NCBI RefSeq assembly: GCF_037023745.1
Contig: NZ_CP146101.1
Span: 1,612,001-1,676,000 of the forward strand
Origin: Streptomyces sp. SCSIO 30461
GTDB taxonomy: Bacteria; Actinomycetota; Actinomycetes; Streptomycetales; Streptomycetaceae
Length of the DNA: 64,000 nt
Reading direction: 5' to 3'
Shown here: piece after piece, positions 1-7,539 of the stretch
Layout of the letters: every line of letters starts with the position of its first letter
Numbering within the stretch: the stretch's first letter is position 1
The notes under the pieces: generated by a model
The model's database searches: none
The model's input: only the letters and a program-made list of their open reading frames with translations
Told to the model about the DNA's origin: nothing
Made by a program: the position numbers and the translations under genes

Positions 1-12
1 GAAGCCGAGTGA
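1..12 (+). CDS. 3' end of upstream gene, probably DasB-type sugar ABC permease
   Basis: Only the last three codons and a TGA stop are visible. The stop overlaps the GTG start of the next permease gene in a GTGA arrangement, so the two are translationally coupled. The neighbour is a binding-protein-dependent inner-membrane permease, and such permeases come in pairs, so this is inferred to be the partner permease. The sequence itself shows no function. Confidence 0.45.
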   Translation, partial: EAE

Positions 13-887
13 GTGCCGTGTCCGAACAGACCGATCGCACCGCCGTGCGTGCCGCAGGGAAGCCGGGCAAGGCCCGGGGCAGGCTCGGCTGGAACCTGCT
101 GGGCCTGCTGGTGTTCGCCACCGCCGGCTTTCCCGTCTACTGGATGCTCAACACGGCCTTCAAGCCGGCCAGGGACGCCATCGACCCGGACCCGCACTTC
201 TTCCCCGGGACACCGACAGCCGAGAATTTCTCCCGGGCGCTGGACGTGGCCGACTTCTGGGGCCCGGTCGGACGCAGCCTCGTCGTGTCGCTGGCCGTGG
301 TCGCCATCGGGATCGTGGTCGGCATGCTCGCCGCGCTCGCGATCTCGCGGTTCGCCTTCCGCGGCCGGAAGGTCGTGATCGTCGGCATCCTGGCCGTCCA
401 GATGGTGCCGCTGGTCGCCATGATCATCCCGGTCTTCCTACTGCTGAACGACCTCGGTCAGTACGACAGGCTGACCGGCCTGATCATCACGTATCTGACC
501 TTCGTCCTCCCCTTCACCGTGTGGACGTTGCGCGGCTTCATCGTCAACATCCCCAGGGAACTCGAGGAGGCCGCGATGGTCGACGGCTGCACCCGTGCGG
601 GCGCCTTCCTCAGGGTGGTCTTCCCGCTGCTGGCACCGGGCATGGTGGCGACATCCGTGTACGCGTTCATCCAGGCGTGGAACGAGTATCTGTACGCCCT
701 GATGCTCATGAGCCAGCAGAACCAGACCGCCACCGTCTGGCTCGGCAACTTCACCACCAAACACGGCACCGAATACGCCCCGATGATGGCCGGCGCCACG
801 ATGATGGCCGTCCCCATCGTGATCCTCTTCCTCCTCGTCCAGCGCAAGATGGCCGCGGGCCTGACGGCCGGCGCGGTGAAGGGATGA
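9..887 (+). CDS. dasC: Sugar ABC transporter permease (DasC/MalG family)
   Basis: A 292-residue integral membrane protein of the MalG-type carbohydrate ABC transporter family. A basic N-terminal tail leads into a first membrane segment near residues 28-48, with further hydrophobic segments after it. The EAA loop, which docks the cytoplasmic ATPase, is seen as EEAAMVDGCTRAGAF about residues 186-200 followed by PLLAPG. It starts at GTG 9, overlapping the upstream stop; a second GTG lies at 18. The downstream GH3 gene starts inside its stop codon, and nagB follows. That context matches the das locus, which imports N,N'-diacetylchitobiose in Streptomyces. The family call is firm; the das name is inferred from context. 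Confidence 0.85.
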   Translation: MSAVSEQTDRTAVRAAGKPGKARGRLGWNLLGLLVFATAGFPVYWMLNTAFKPARDAIDPDPHFFPGTPTAENFSRALDVADFWGPVGRSLVVSLAVVAIGIVVGMLAALAISRFAFRGRKVVIVGILAVQMVPLVAMIIPVFLLLNDLGQYDRLTGLIITYLTFVLPFTVWTLRGFIVNIPRELEEAAMVDGCTRAGAFLRVVFPLLAPGMVATSVYAFIQAWNEYLYALMLMSQQNQTATVWLGNFTTKHGTEYAPMMAGATMMAVPIVILFLLVQRKMAAGLTAGAVKG

Positions 888-2446
888 CGTCGCCCATGAC
901 CACGTTCGCGCACCGAGCCGACACACTCACCCGTGACGCCCTGGCCGTGCTCCAGCCCGGCTTCACCGGCACCACCGCGCCTGACTGGCTGCTGCGCCGG
1001 ATCAGCGAGGGCCTCGCCGCCGTGGGACTGTTCGGCCGCAACATCGCTTCACCCGCTCAGCTCACCGCCCTCACGGCCCGGCTGAGGGCCGAACGCGACG
1101 ACGTACTCGTCGCCATCGACGAGGAGGGCGGGGACGTCACCCGGCTGGAAGTCGGTACCGGCTCGTCCTTCCCCGGCAACTACGCCCTCGGGTGCGTGGA
1201 CGACACCGAGCTCACCGGACAGGTGGCCGCGGCGCTCGGACGGCGGCTCGCCGCCTGCGGGGTGGACCTGAACTGGGCGCCGTCGGCCGACGTCAATTCG
1301 AACCCGGACAATCCCGTGATCGGGGTGCGTTCCTTCGGCTCCTGCCCGTCCCTCGTCGCCCGGCACACGGCCGCCTATGTCCAGGGCTTGCAGTCCGCCG
1401 GCGTGGCCGCGTGCGCCAAGCACTTCCCCGGACACGGGGACACCTCGGTCGATTCGCACCACGCACTGCCTCGGATCGATGTGGATTCGGCCACTTTGCG
1501 CTCCCGTGAGCTGCTGCCTTTCTATTCGGCGATCGAAGTGGGTTCCAAGTCGGTCATGAGCGCGCATATCCTGCTACCCGCGCTCGACCCCGATCACCCG
1601 GCGACCCTGAGCCCGCGGATCCTCACCGATCTGCTGCGTCAGGAGCTGGGCTACGAAGGCCTGATCGTCACCGACGGTATGGAGATGAAGGCCATCGCCG
1701 CGACCTACGGGATCGAGCGCGGCAGTGTCCTCGCGATCGCCGCCGGTGCCGACGCGATCTGTGTCGGCGGCGGCCTGGCCGACGAGGACACCGTGCTGCG
1801 GCTGCGCGACGCGCTCGTCACCGCGGTACGGGAGGGCGAGCTGCCCGAGGAACGACTGGCCGACGCGGCTGCGCGCGTGCGCGCGCTCGCGGACTGGACC
1901 AGGGGGGCCAGGGGGGCGGCATCGGAGCCGGGCGCGGCTTCACAGGAGGGGACCGCGCCCGGCACCGAGAAGAGCTCTGCCGCACCGCGCCCCGATCCGA
2001 TCGGCCTCGCCGCGGCGCGCCGTGCGGTACGGGTGACCCGGGGGCCGCGGCCTGAGCCCCTTGTGTCCGCGCCCTATGTGGCGGCCTTCACCCCGGTGGC
2101 CAATATCGCGGTGGGCGACGAGACTCCCTGGGGCATCGCCGCCGAACTGGCCCGTGTGTTTCCCGGCACCCGCACGGACACCTATGCCGCGTCCGCCCCG
2201 ACGGCCGAGGTGCTGCGGGCGGCGGGCGACCGGCGCGTGGTCGCGGTGGTCCGCGACGCCCACCGCCACCCGTGGATGCTGTCCGCCCTCGACGCCCTGC
2301 TGTCCGTCCGTCCCGACACGATCGTGGTCGAGATGGGCCTCGACCAGGCGCCGCCGCGCGGCGCCCTCCATGTGGCGACGCGGGGCGCGGCACGCGTGTG
2401 CGGGGTCGCGGCGGCGGAGGCGATCTGCGGTCGGCGCCAGCTGTAG
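884..2446 (+). CDS. dasD: Glycoside hydrolase family 3 beta-N-acetylglucosaminidase
   Basis: A 520-residue NagZ-like GH3 enzyme expected to cleave terminal N-acetylglucosamine from imported chito-oligosaccharides in the cytoplasm; no signal peptide is visible. The GH3 signature KHFPGHGDT begins at residue 179 and continues as SVDSHHALP. The nucleophile Asp lies in IVTDGMEM at about residue 264. The C-terminal part after residue 350 carries an Ala/Gly/Glu-rich linker and is poorly conserved by eye. ATG 884 overlaps the permease stop (ATGA), so it is translationally coupled to the transporter; ATG 896 is an alternative start. In S. coelicolor the gene after dasABC encodes such an enzyme, hence the symbol. 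Confidence 0.85.
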   Translation: MTSPMTTFAHRADTLTRDALAVLQPGFTGTTAPDWLLRRISEGLAAVGLFGRNIASPAQLTALTARLRAERDDVLVAIDEEGGDVTRLEVGTGSSFPGNYALGCVDDTELTGQVAAALGRRLAACGVDLNWAPSADVNSNPDNPVIGVRSFGSCPSLVARHTAAYVQGLQSAGVAACAKHFPGHGDTSVDSHHALPRIDVDSATLRSRELLPFYSAIEVGSKSVMSAHILLPALDPDHPATLSPRILTDLLRQELGYEGLIVTDGMEMKAIAATYGIERGSVLAIAAGADAICVGGGLADEDTVLRLRDALVTAVREGELPEERLADAAARVRALADWTRGARGAASEPGAASQEGTAPGTEKSSAAPRPDPIGLAAARRAVRVTRGPRPEPLVSAPYVAAFTPVANIAVGDETPWGIAAELARVFPGTRTDTYAASAPTAEVLRAAGDRRVVAVVRDAHRHPWMLSALDALLSVRPDTIVVEMGLDQAPPRGALHVATRGAARVCGVAAAEAICGRRQL

Positions 2447-2468
2447 CCAGGGCGCGAGGCGCCTGTGA

Positions 2469-2488
2469 TGCCCCGTGCCCACGGGGCA
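2469..2488. terminator. Hairpin between convergent GH3 and nagB genes
   Basis: TGCCCCGTG and CACGGGGCA form a perfect 9-bp stem with a 2-nt gap, in the 57-bp space between the two convergent stop codons. It probably serves as a bidirectional terminator. Confidence 0.6.
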
Positions 2489-2503
2489 CACCGTGAGCCG
2501 GTG

Positions 2504-3289
2504 CTACAGCCCCTGCCATTCGGGCTTGTTCGCGTATGCGTGGCGGAAGTACCCGGCCAGGCGCAGCCCGCCCGCCGCCGCCTCGTCCACCACCACCGTC
2601 GCATGCGGATGCATCTGCAGCGCGGAGGCGGGGCACACCGCCGCCACCGGCCCCTCCACGGCCGAAGCGACGGCTTCCGCCTTGCCCTTGCCGGTGGCGA
2701 GCAGTACCAGGTGCCGGGCTTCCAGGATGGTGCCGATCCCCTGGGTGATCACATGCTGCGGCACCTGATCGACGTCGCCGTCGAAGAAACGCGCGTTGTC
2801 CGCCAGGGTCTGTTGCGTGAGCGTCTTGATCCTCGTACGGGACGCCAATGACGAGCACGGTTCGTTGAACCCGATGTGCCCGTCCGTGCCGATCCCGAGC
2901 AACTGGAGGTCCACCCCACCCGCCTCGGCGAGCGCCGAGTCGTAGGCCGCGCAGGCGGTCGGTAGGTCGACGGCCGTACCGTCGGGCCCCATGAAGGCTT
3001 CGGGGCTCAGGCCCAGCGGTCCGACGACCTCGCGCAGCAGGACGGAGCGGTAGGACTCGGGGTGCCCGGAGGGCAGGCCCACGTACTCGTCCAGCTGCGC
3101 GATCCGGACCTGGGACATGTCCGCCCGCCCTGTCCGCGCCAGCGCCGCGAGCGCCTCGTACACAGGCAGCGGGGTGGACCCGGTGGCCACGCCGAGTAGC
3201 GCGTGAGGTTTGTGGCGCAGGAGATCCGCGATGCCCCGGGCGACGAGTTCGCCACCCGCCTTGGCGTCCGGGACTATGACGACTTCCAC
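2504..3289 (-). CDS. nagB: Glucosamine-6-phosphate deaminase
   Basis: A 261-residue enzyme converting glucosamine-6-phosphate to fructose-6-phosphate and ammonia, the entry of amino sugars into glycolysis. Family motifs are GVATGSTPLPVYEAL near the N-terminus (phosphate loop), QLDEYVGLP with the catalytic Asp, and GIGTDGHIGFNEP with the active-site His. The length matches bacterial NagB. GTG 3289 was chosen because the family begins at this point (VEVVIV); upstream in-frame codons would run through the operator at 3326. It converges with the GH3 gene, placing import, cleavage and deamination together. Confidence 0.92.
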   Translation of the reverse strand: MEVVIVPDAKAGGELVARGIADLLRHKPHALLGVATGSTPLPVYEALAALARTGRADMSQVRIAQLDEYVGLPSGHPESYRSVLLREVVGPLGLSPEAFMGPDGTAVDLPTACAAYDSALAEAGGVDLQLLGIGTDGHIGFNEPCSSLASRTRIKTLTQQTLADNARFFDGDVDQVPQHVITQGIGTILEARHLVLLATGKGKAEAVASAVEGPVAAVCPASALQMHPHATVVVDEAAAGGLRLAGYFRHAYANKPEWQGL

Positions 3290-3325
3290 ACTGGGCCTGC
3301 CTATCGCCGGAGGATACGAAAGCCA

Positions 3326-3341
3326 TCTGGTATAGACCAAT
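3326..3341. promoter_or_regulatory. DasR-responsive element (dre-like) upstream of nagB
   Basis: The core TGGTATAGACCA at 3328-3339 differs at one position from the palindromic dre core TGGTCTAGACCA bound by the GntR regulator DasR. It lies about 37 bp upstream of the nagB start, the expected place for a repressor released by glucosamine-6-phosphate. Site identity is by match to the known consensus. Confidence 0.75.
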
Positions 3342-3424
3342 ATATCAGAAGGGTCCCCGGAAACCAGGCGCAGAAACACCCGCGGGCCGCGGCGCCGGGA
3401 CGGGACCCTCAACCCGTCCGGCAC

Positions 3425-3654
3425 CGCAGCCCGGAGTTACCCGGCCGACGGGTGTGCGTTCCCGTACGGCCGTTGGGGGGCATCCGCGCAGTCAGGGCAG
3501 AGAGCGCGGGTACCCGGGTCCACCCTCCTGTGCGGGGAGGGCGGAGGCTTTGACGTTCATTGTGGACTAGACATCCACGCGGAGAGAAGTCCGAGGTCAT
3601 CCTTCGTCACGGAGCCCCGATCGGACCGGTTCACACCGAGGGTACGCTCACAAG
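3425..3654 (+). promoter_or_regulatory. Intergenic region with candidate leaderless promoter for the kinase gene
   Basis: No gene was found here. TACGCT at 3643-3648 is a -10-like hexamer six bases before the GTG at 3655, which suggests a leaderless transcript for the kinase. A degenerate dre-like palindrome, TGGACTAGACAT, sits at 3563-3574 and matches 9 of 12 core positions; its role is uncertain. Confidence 0.4.
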
Positions 3655-5130
3655 GTGCCCTCCATGAACGATCTCGTACGCCAGCACACCGCTCTGAGTG
3701 AATCAGACCTCGAGTGGCTGCATCTGCTGGTCTCGGAGTGGCAGCTGCTCTCCGACCTCTCCTTCGCCGATCTGGTCCTGTGGGTCCCCACTCTGGACGG
3801 CACGCGCTATGTCTCGGTCGCCCAGATGCGCCCCAACACAGGGCCCACCTCCTATCAGGACGACATGGTGGGGCATCTGGTTCCGCGCGGGCGCCGGCCG
3901 ATGCTGGACGCGGCGCTCGACGAGGGCCGTATCGTCCGCGAGGGCGACCCGGAGTGGCGCGAGGAGGTGCCGGTCCGGGTGGAGTCCATCCCTGTGCGGC
4001 GCGAGGGCCGGGTCCTCGGCGTGATCGCCAGGAACACCAATCTGCTCACGGTCCGCACCCCGAGCCGGCTGGAGCTCACCTACCTTCAGTCCGCATCCGA
4101 CCTGGCCCAGATGATCGCCGCGGGTGCCTTCCCGTTCCCCGAGCAGCAGGTCGACATGGACGCGTCCCCGCGCGCCGGTGACGGGCTGATCCGCCTCGAC
4201 GCCGACGGGGTCGTGCAGTACGCCTCGCCCAACGCGCTCTCCGCGTACCACCGCCTCGGGCTCGCCGCCGACCTGGTCGGACAGCACCTCGGGAGGATCA
4301 CCGCGGAACTCGCCCCGTCCCGGGGACCGGTCGACGAGGCCCTGGTCAAGCTGGCCAGCGGCTATGCGCCCCGGGAGACCGAAGTCGAGGGCAACGGCGG
4401 CGTGATCCAGCTGCGGGCCATCCCGCTCAAGCCCAAGGGGGCCCGTATCGGCTCCCTGGTGCTCCTCCGGGACGTCACCGAACTCCGCCGACGCGAGCGG
4501 GAGTTGATCACCAAGGACGCCACCATCCGGGAGATCCACCACCGGGTCAAGAACAACCTCCAGACGGTGGCCGCCCTGCTGCGTCTCCAGGCCCGCCGGA
4601 TGGATTCGGTGCGGGGAAAGGAGGCGCTCAACGAGGCGGTCCGCCGCGTCGGCTCCATCGCGATCGTGCACGAGACGCTGTCCCACAACCTCGATGAGCG
4701 GGTCGAGTTCGACGAGATCGCCGACCGGGTGCTCGCGATGGTCGCCGAGATCGCCCCGGGCAAGGTGGTCTGCCGTCGCAGCGGTCGCTGCGGAATCCTC
4801 GACGCCGAGGTGGCCACCCCCCTCTCGATGGTGCTCACCGAGGTCGTGCAGAACGCTCTTGAACACGCCTTCGCGCCGGGGGAGCAGGGCACGGTCGACG
4901 TCACGGCGGTGCGCGGCGGACCGCGCGGCGCCGAGCGGTTGCTGATCACCGTGCAGGACGACGGCCGCGGACTGCCCGAGGGCTTCGACCCGCAGCGGGC
5001 CGGCAATCTCGGGCTCCAGATCGTCAGAACCCTGGTGGAGGGAGAGCTCGGCGGCTCCTTCGACATGAAGCCGGCGCCGGGGCGTGGCACGCACGTGGTC
5101 CTCGACATCCCCGTGCAGAGCCAGAAGTAA
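3655..5130 (+). CDS. Cytoplasmic sensor histidine kinase, PdtaS-like
   Basis: A 491-residue soluble kinase with no membrane segments. An N-terminal GAF-like domain (about residues 20-150) is followed by a PAS domain (about 175-275). A HisKA_2 dimerisation box REIHHRVKNNLQTVAALLRL follows, with the phospho-accepting His at about 295/296. The HATPase domain carries N-box ALEHAF and DDGRGLPEGF, then GNLGLQIV. The architecture matches actinobacterial PdtaS, which signals to ANTAR-domain response regulators that act on RNA; no such partner lies nearby. GTG 3655 and ATG 3664 are both possible starts. The preceding TACGCT hexamer favours leaderless initiation at GTG 3655. Confidence 0.8.
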   Translation: MPSMNDLVRQHTALSESDLEWLHLLVSEWQLLSDLSFADLVLWVPTLDGTRYVSVAQMRPNTGPTSYQDDMVGHLVPRGRRPMLDAALDEGRIVREGDPEWREEVPVRVESIPVRREGRVLGVIARNTNLLTVRTPSRLELTYLQSASDLAQMIAAGAFPFPEQQVDMDASPRAGDGLIRLDADGVVQYASPNALSAYHRLGLAADLVGQHLGRITAELAPSRGPVDEALVKLASGYAPRETEVEGNGGVIQLRAIPLKPKGARIGSLVLLRDVTELRRRERELITKDATIREIHHRVKNNLQTVAALLRLQARRMDSVRGKEALNEAVRRVGSIAIVHETLSHNLDERVEFDEIADRVLAMVAEIAPGKVVCRRSGRCGILDAEVATPLSMVLTEVVQNALEHAFAPGEQGTVDVTAVRGGPRGAERLLITVQDDGRGLPEGFDPQRAGNLGLQIVRTLVEGELGGSFDMKPAPGRGTHVVLDIPVQSQK

Positions 5131-5158
5131 CCATTCCGCAGACCCCCGGACACAGCAG

Positions 5159-5194
5159 CGAGCCCCGGACCGTATCGATACGGTCCGGGGCTCG
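5159..5194. terminator. 36-nt perfect palindrome after the kinase gene
   Basis: The sequence centred on ATCGAT is a perfect inverted repeat, with arms of up to 18 bp and almost no loop. It lies 28 bp past the kinase stop and before the convergent wblE stop, so it is probably a bidirectional terminator. Confidence 0.75.
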
Positions 5195-5288
5195 AATGCT
5201 GTGAGTTACTGCTGCGCGCTGCGGCTCGGGGGCGGTGAATGCGTACTCGCCGTACGCGCCGCCGGCCTCAGGCTCTTAGCGGTGGCGG

Positions 5289-5546
5289 TCAGGCGCTGGC
5301 GTTGCGCGCCCGGTTACGAGCAGCGCGGCGCTTCATCGCGCGCCGCTCGTCCTCGCTGAGGCCACCCCAGACGCCGGAGTCCTGGCCGGACTCGAGCGCC
5401 CACTGCAGGCACTGCTCCATGACGGGGCAGCGGCGGCAGACGGCCTTGGCTTCCTCGATCTGCAGCAGCGCAGGACCGGTGTTGCCGATGGGGAAGAAGA
5501 GCTCGGGGTCTTCCTCGCGGCAAACGGCGTTGTGACGCCAGTCCAT
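5289..5546 (-). CDS. wblE: WhiB-family iron-sulfur transcription factor, WblE/WhiB1 type
   Basis: An 85-residue Wbl protein. Four cysteines at positions 9, 37, 40 and 46 (C...CxxC...C spacing) bind a [4Fe-4S] cluster. The beta-turn motif GVWGG is at 58-62, followed by a basic C-terminal tail (MKRRAARNRARN). Length and sequence fit the WhiB1/WblE class, which binds the principal sigma factor and is often essential. The ATG at 5546 is preceded by GAGAGAGG; longer in-frame extensions lack family similarity and would cover the regulatory site at 5589. It is transcribed alone, converging with the kinase gene. Confidence 0.93.
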   Translation of the reverse strand: MDWRHNAVCREEDPELFFPIGNTGPALLQIEEAKAVCRRCPVMEQCLQWALESGQDSGVWGGLSEDERRAMKRRAARNRARNASA

Positions 5547-5861
5547 GGCTGCTACCTCTCTCGGTATTACATACTGATTGCTTGTGAATGTGAACGCTTT
5601 CACGAATCCCTCCGCACGGGAAGGGCCAACGCCCAGCTGAACTGGTTGCGGTCCTGAGATAAGGAGGGGTTCTGGCTCTCTGGGTGCCGATCCTGCGGGC
5701 TGTCCCGATCGCCACGTAGAGATTCGCAAACCTCGGCGGCGGATACAACCCCTTCCGGAAAGTTTTTTTTGATTCCTTGGTGTCGACTAGATCACAGCCG
5801 TACTTCTATGGGGTGGATCCGCGTCTAAACGTTCGACTGTAAGGAGATCAGGGTCTTCCAC
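5547..5861 (-). promoter_or_regulatory. wblE upstream region with Crp-like operator at 5589-5604
   Basis: No gene was found between wblE and the lipid kinase stop. TGTGA-N6-TCACG at 5589-5604 matches nine of the ten conserved bases of the CRP consensus (TGTGA-N6-TCACA). It is centred about 50 nt upstream of the wblE start codon. The mycobacterial orthologue whiB1 is known to be controlled by Crp, which supports a real site. The rest of the region shows no clear structure beyond an A/T-rich run near 5761-5770. Confidence 0.65.
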
Positions 5862-6830
5862 TCACACAATCACACGCAGTGCACGGCGAACGCCTGTGAA
5901 CGTCACGCTCGTGCGCAGGCCCAGATGGTCACCATCCATCTGGAAGGGTAGTGGAGCCTTCGAATGCAAGGTGAACTCCGCTACATCGTGAAGTGACACC
6001 ACGTGCTTGCCGCGAGGGCCGCGCTCCGGGGTCGAAGTGAGCAGCTGGGTGGCGTAGCGGGCCAGCGCGGGGGCCGACAGCCGCTGCAGTCCGAGGACGT
6101 CCAGGGCGGTGTCGAACGATGCGTCGGGTGCCGCGTACACCGGGCGATTGCCCAGGTAGGTCCAGGGGGACGTGTTGCAGACTATGGACAGCGCGAGATC
6201 GCGCACCGGCTCCATGCCGGGGCCCTCCAGGGTGATCGCGCCACGGCGGCGATGCGGGTCGTCCAGGAAGTGGCGCGCCGCCTGGCGTATGTAGAGGGCG
6301 TGTGTCGATTTCCTGCCGCGCTCGCGCTGCTGTTCCACCCGGCCGACCACTCCGGCATCGAAGCCGAATCCGGCGCAGAAGGTGAACCAGCGCGGCGGAG
6401 CCCCCTCGTCGTCCGTACCTGGCGTGCCGGACGTCAGCCCGAGTCCGATGGTGCGCTCACTGCGCAGGCTCAGCGCGTCCAGAATGGCGCCGGTCGCCTC
6501 CACCGGATCGTTGGGCAACCCGAGTGCCCGAGCGAAGACATTGGTGGAGCCGCCGGGGACCACGGCGAGCCGGGGGAGGGCGTCCGGTTCGGGGCCTGCG
6601 TGCAGCAGCCCGTTGACGACCTCGTTGACGGTGCCGTCGCCCCCGAGGGCCACGACCAGGTCGATGTCGGCGGACTCCGCCGCGCGCCTGGCGAGGTCGC
6701 GGGCGTGGCCGCGGTACTCCGTGGTGACGGCCTCCAGTTTCATCTCGCTGGCGAGGGCGTGGATCAGCACGTCACGTGTGCGGGCACTGGTGGTGGTTGC
6801 TGCCGGATTGACCACAAGGAGTGCGCGCAT
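5862..6830 (-). CDS. Diacylglycerol kinase-family lipid kinase
   Basis: A 322-residue soluble protein of the DagK/YegS family, which phosphorylates lipid alcohols at the membrane surface. The nucleotide-binding GGDGTVNEVVNGLL motif is at about residues 84-97. It is preceded by the N-terminal RALLVVNPAA strand and followed by AVVPGGSTNVFARALGL. The C-terminal sandwich domain ends with QMDGDHLG, typical of the family. The start at ATG 6830 is the only sensible one. The substrate (diacylglycerol, sphingosine or undecaprenol) cannot be told from the sequence. The gene is divergent from the small membrane protein gene at 6943. Confidence 0.85.
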   Translation of the reverse strand: MRALLVVNPAATTTSARTRDVLIHALASEMKLEAVTTEYRGHARDLARRAAESADIDLVVALGGDGTVNEVVNGLLHAGPEPDALPRLAVVPGGSTNVFARALGLPNDPVEATGAILDALSLRSERTIGLGLTSGTPGTDDEGAPPRWFTFCAGFGFDAGVVGRVEQQRERGRKSTHALYIRQAARHFLDDPHRRRGAITLEGPGMEPVRDLALSIVCNTSPWTYLGNRPVYAAPDASFDTALDVLGLQRLSAPALARYATQLLTSTPERGPRGKHVVSLHDVAEFTLHSKAPLPFQMDGDHLGLRTSVTFTGVRRALRVIV

Positions 6831-6942
6831 GGCCGCCAGGGTACCTACCGGGGGGTACCGCGTGTACCGGCCGGGTCTCCCGGCCGGCGGGTACGGGTCC
6901 CGCCCGGCCCCCGGCCCGGCGGCCGAGGGCTACCCTGCAGGG

Positions 6943-7389
6943 GTGAGCAGCGCTGACCAGACCCCCGAGCAGTCCGTCGAGCCGTCACCCGACGCCGTGC
7001 CCGGCCCCCGCCCGCCCAGGCTGACCGCCGCGGCCGCCGTCTGCGCGCTGGAGGCACTGGCGCTCGTCGTCGGCGGAATCCATCTCCTGGTGAGCGGGTT
7101 CGTGGGCACCCCCGAGAGCACCTCCCAGGCGGAATCGGGCGGGGCCACGCTGATCGCCCTGGGTGTCATCCCGCTGCTGGCCGCACGAGGTCTGCTGCTG
7201 CGGCGCGGCTGGAGCCGCGGTCCGGCGATCATCACCCAGCTGATGGCTCTCCCCGTCGCGTGGACACTGCTTCGATCCTCCGGCGCGATGATCCCCGCCG
7301 GGATCGCGCTGGCGGCCGTCGCGGTGACCGGTCTGGTCCTGCTGCTGAGCCCCTCGACCACCCATGAGCTGGGCCTCCGGCGCGGGTGA
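6943..7389 (+). CDS. Small membrane protein of unknown function
   Basis: A 148-residue protein with a charged, Pro-rich N-terminal tail of about 30 residues and four hydrophobic segments (roughly residues 33-52, 68-88, 95-110 and 117-138), consistent with a four-helix inner-membrane protein. I do not recognise a family. The GTG start at 6943 is preceded by TACCCT-GCAGGG, a -10-like hexamer six bases upstream, which suggests leaderless translation rather than a Shine-Dalgarno site. It sits between the divergent lipid kinase and the convergent sigma factor gene. Confidence 0.7.
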   Translation: MSSADQTPEQSVEPSPDAVPGPRPPRLTAAAAVCALEALALVVGGIHLLVSGFVGTPESTSQAESGGATLIALGVIPLLAARGLLLRRGWSRGPAIITQLMALPVAWTLLRSSGAMIPAGIALAAVAVTGLVLLLSPSTTHELGLRRG

Positions 7390-7539
7390 CGTCCGCCGTT
7401 GTGCCGCCGCCCAGTGCTGCGGATGGCGCGGCAGGAGGCCTTGCGCTCCCTGCCCAACCGGCCCTTGAGGTCTGAGGCGGACTCCCCTACGGGCGCGGGG
7501 CGCCTTCAGACGCACCGGACCCCGCCGCCAGTCGAGCGC

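Noticed and set aside
1895..1980. Possible frameshift in the GH3 gene at an Ala/Gly/Glu-rich stretch
   Set aside because: The frame stays open on both sides and such linkers are common in Streptomyces proteins.
2088..3326. A long minus-strand frame over the GH3 and nagB genes
   Set aside because: It is Arg/Pro/Gly-rich and overlaps nagB in another frame; it is a GC shadow.
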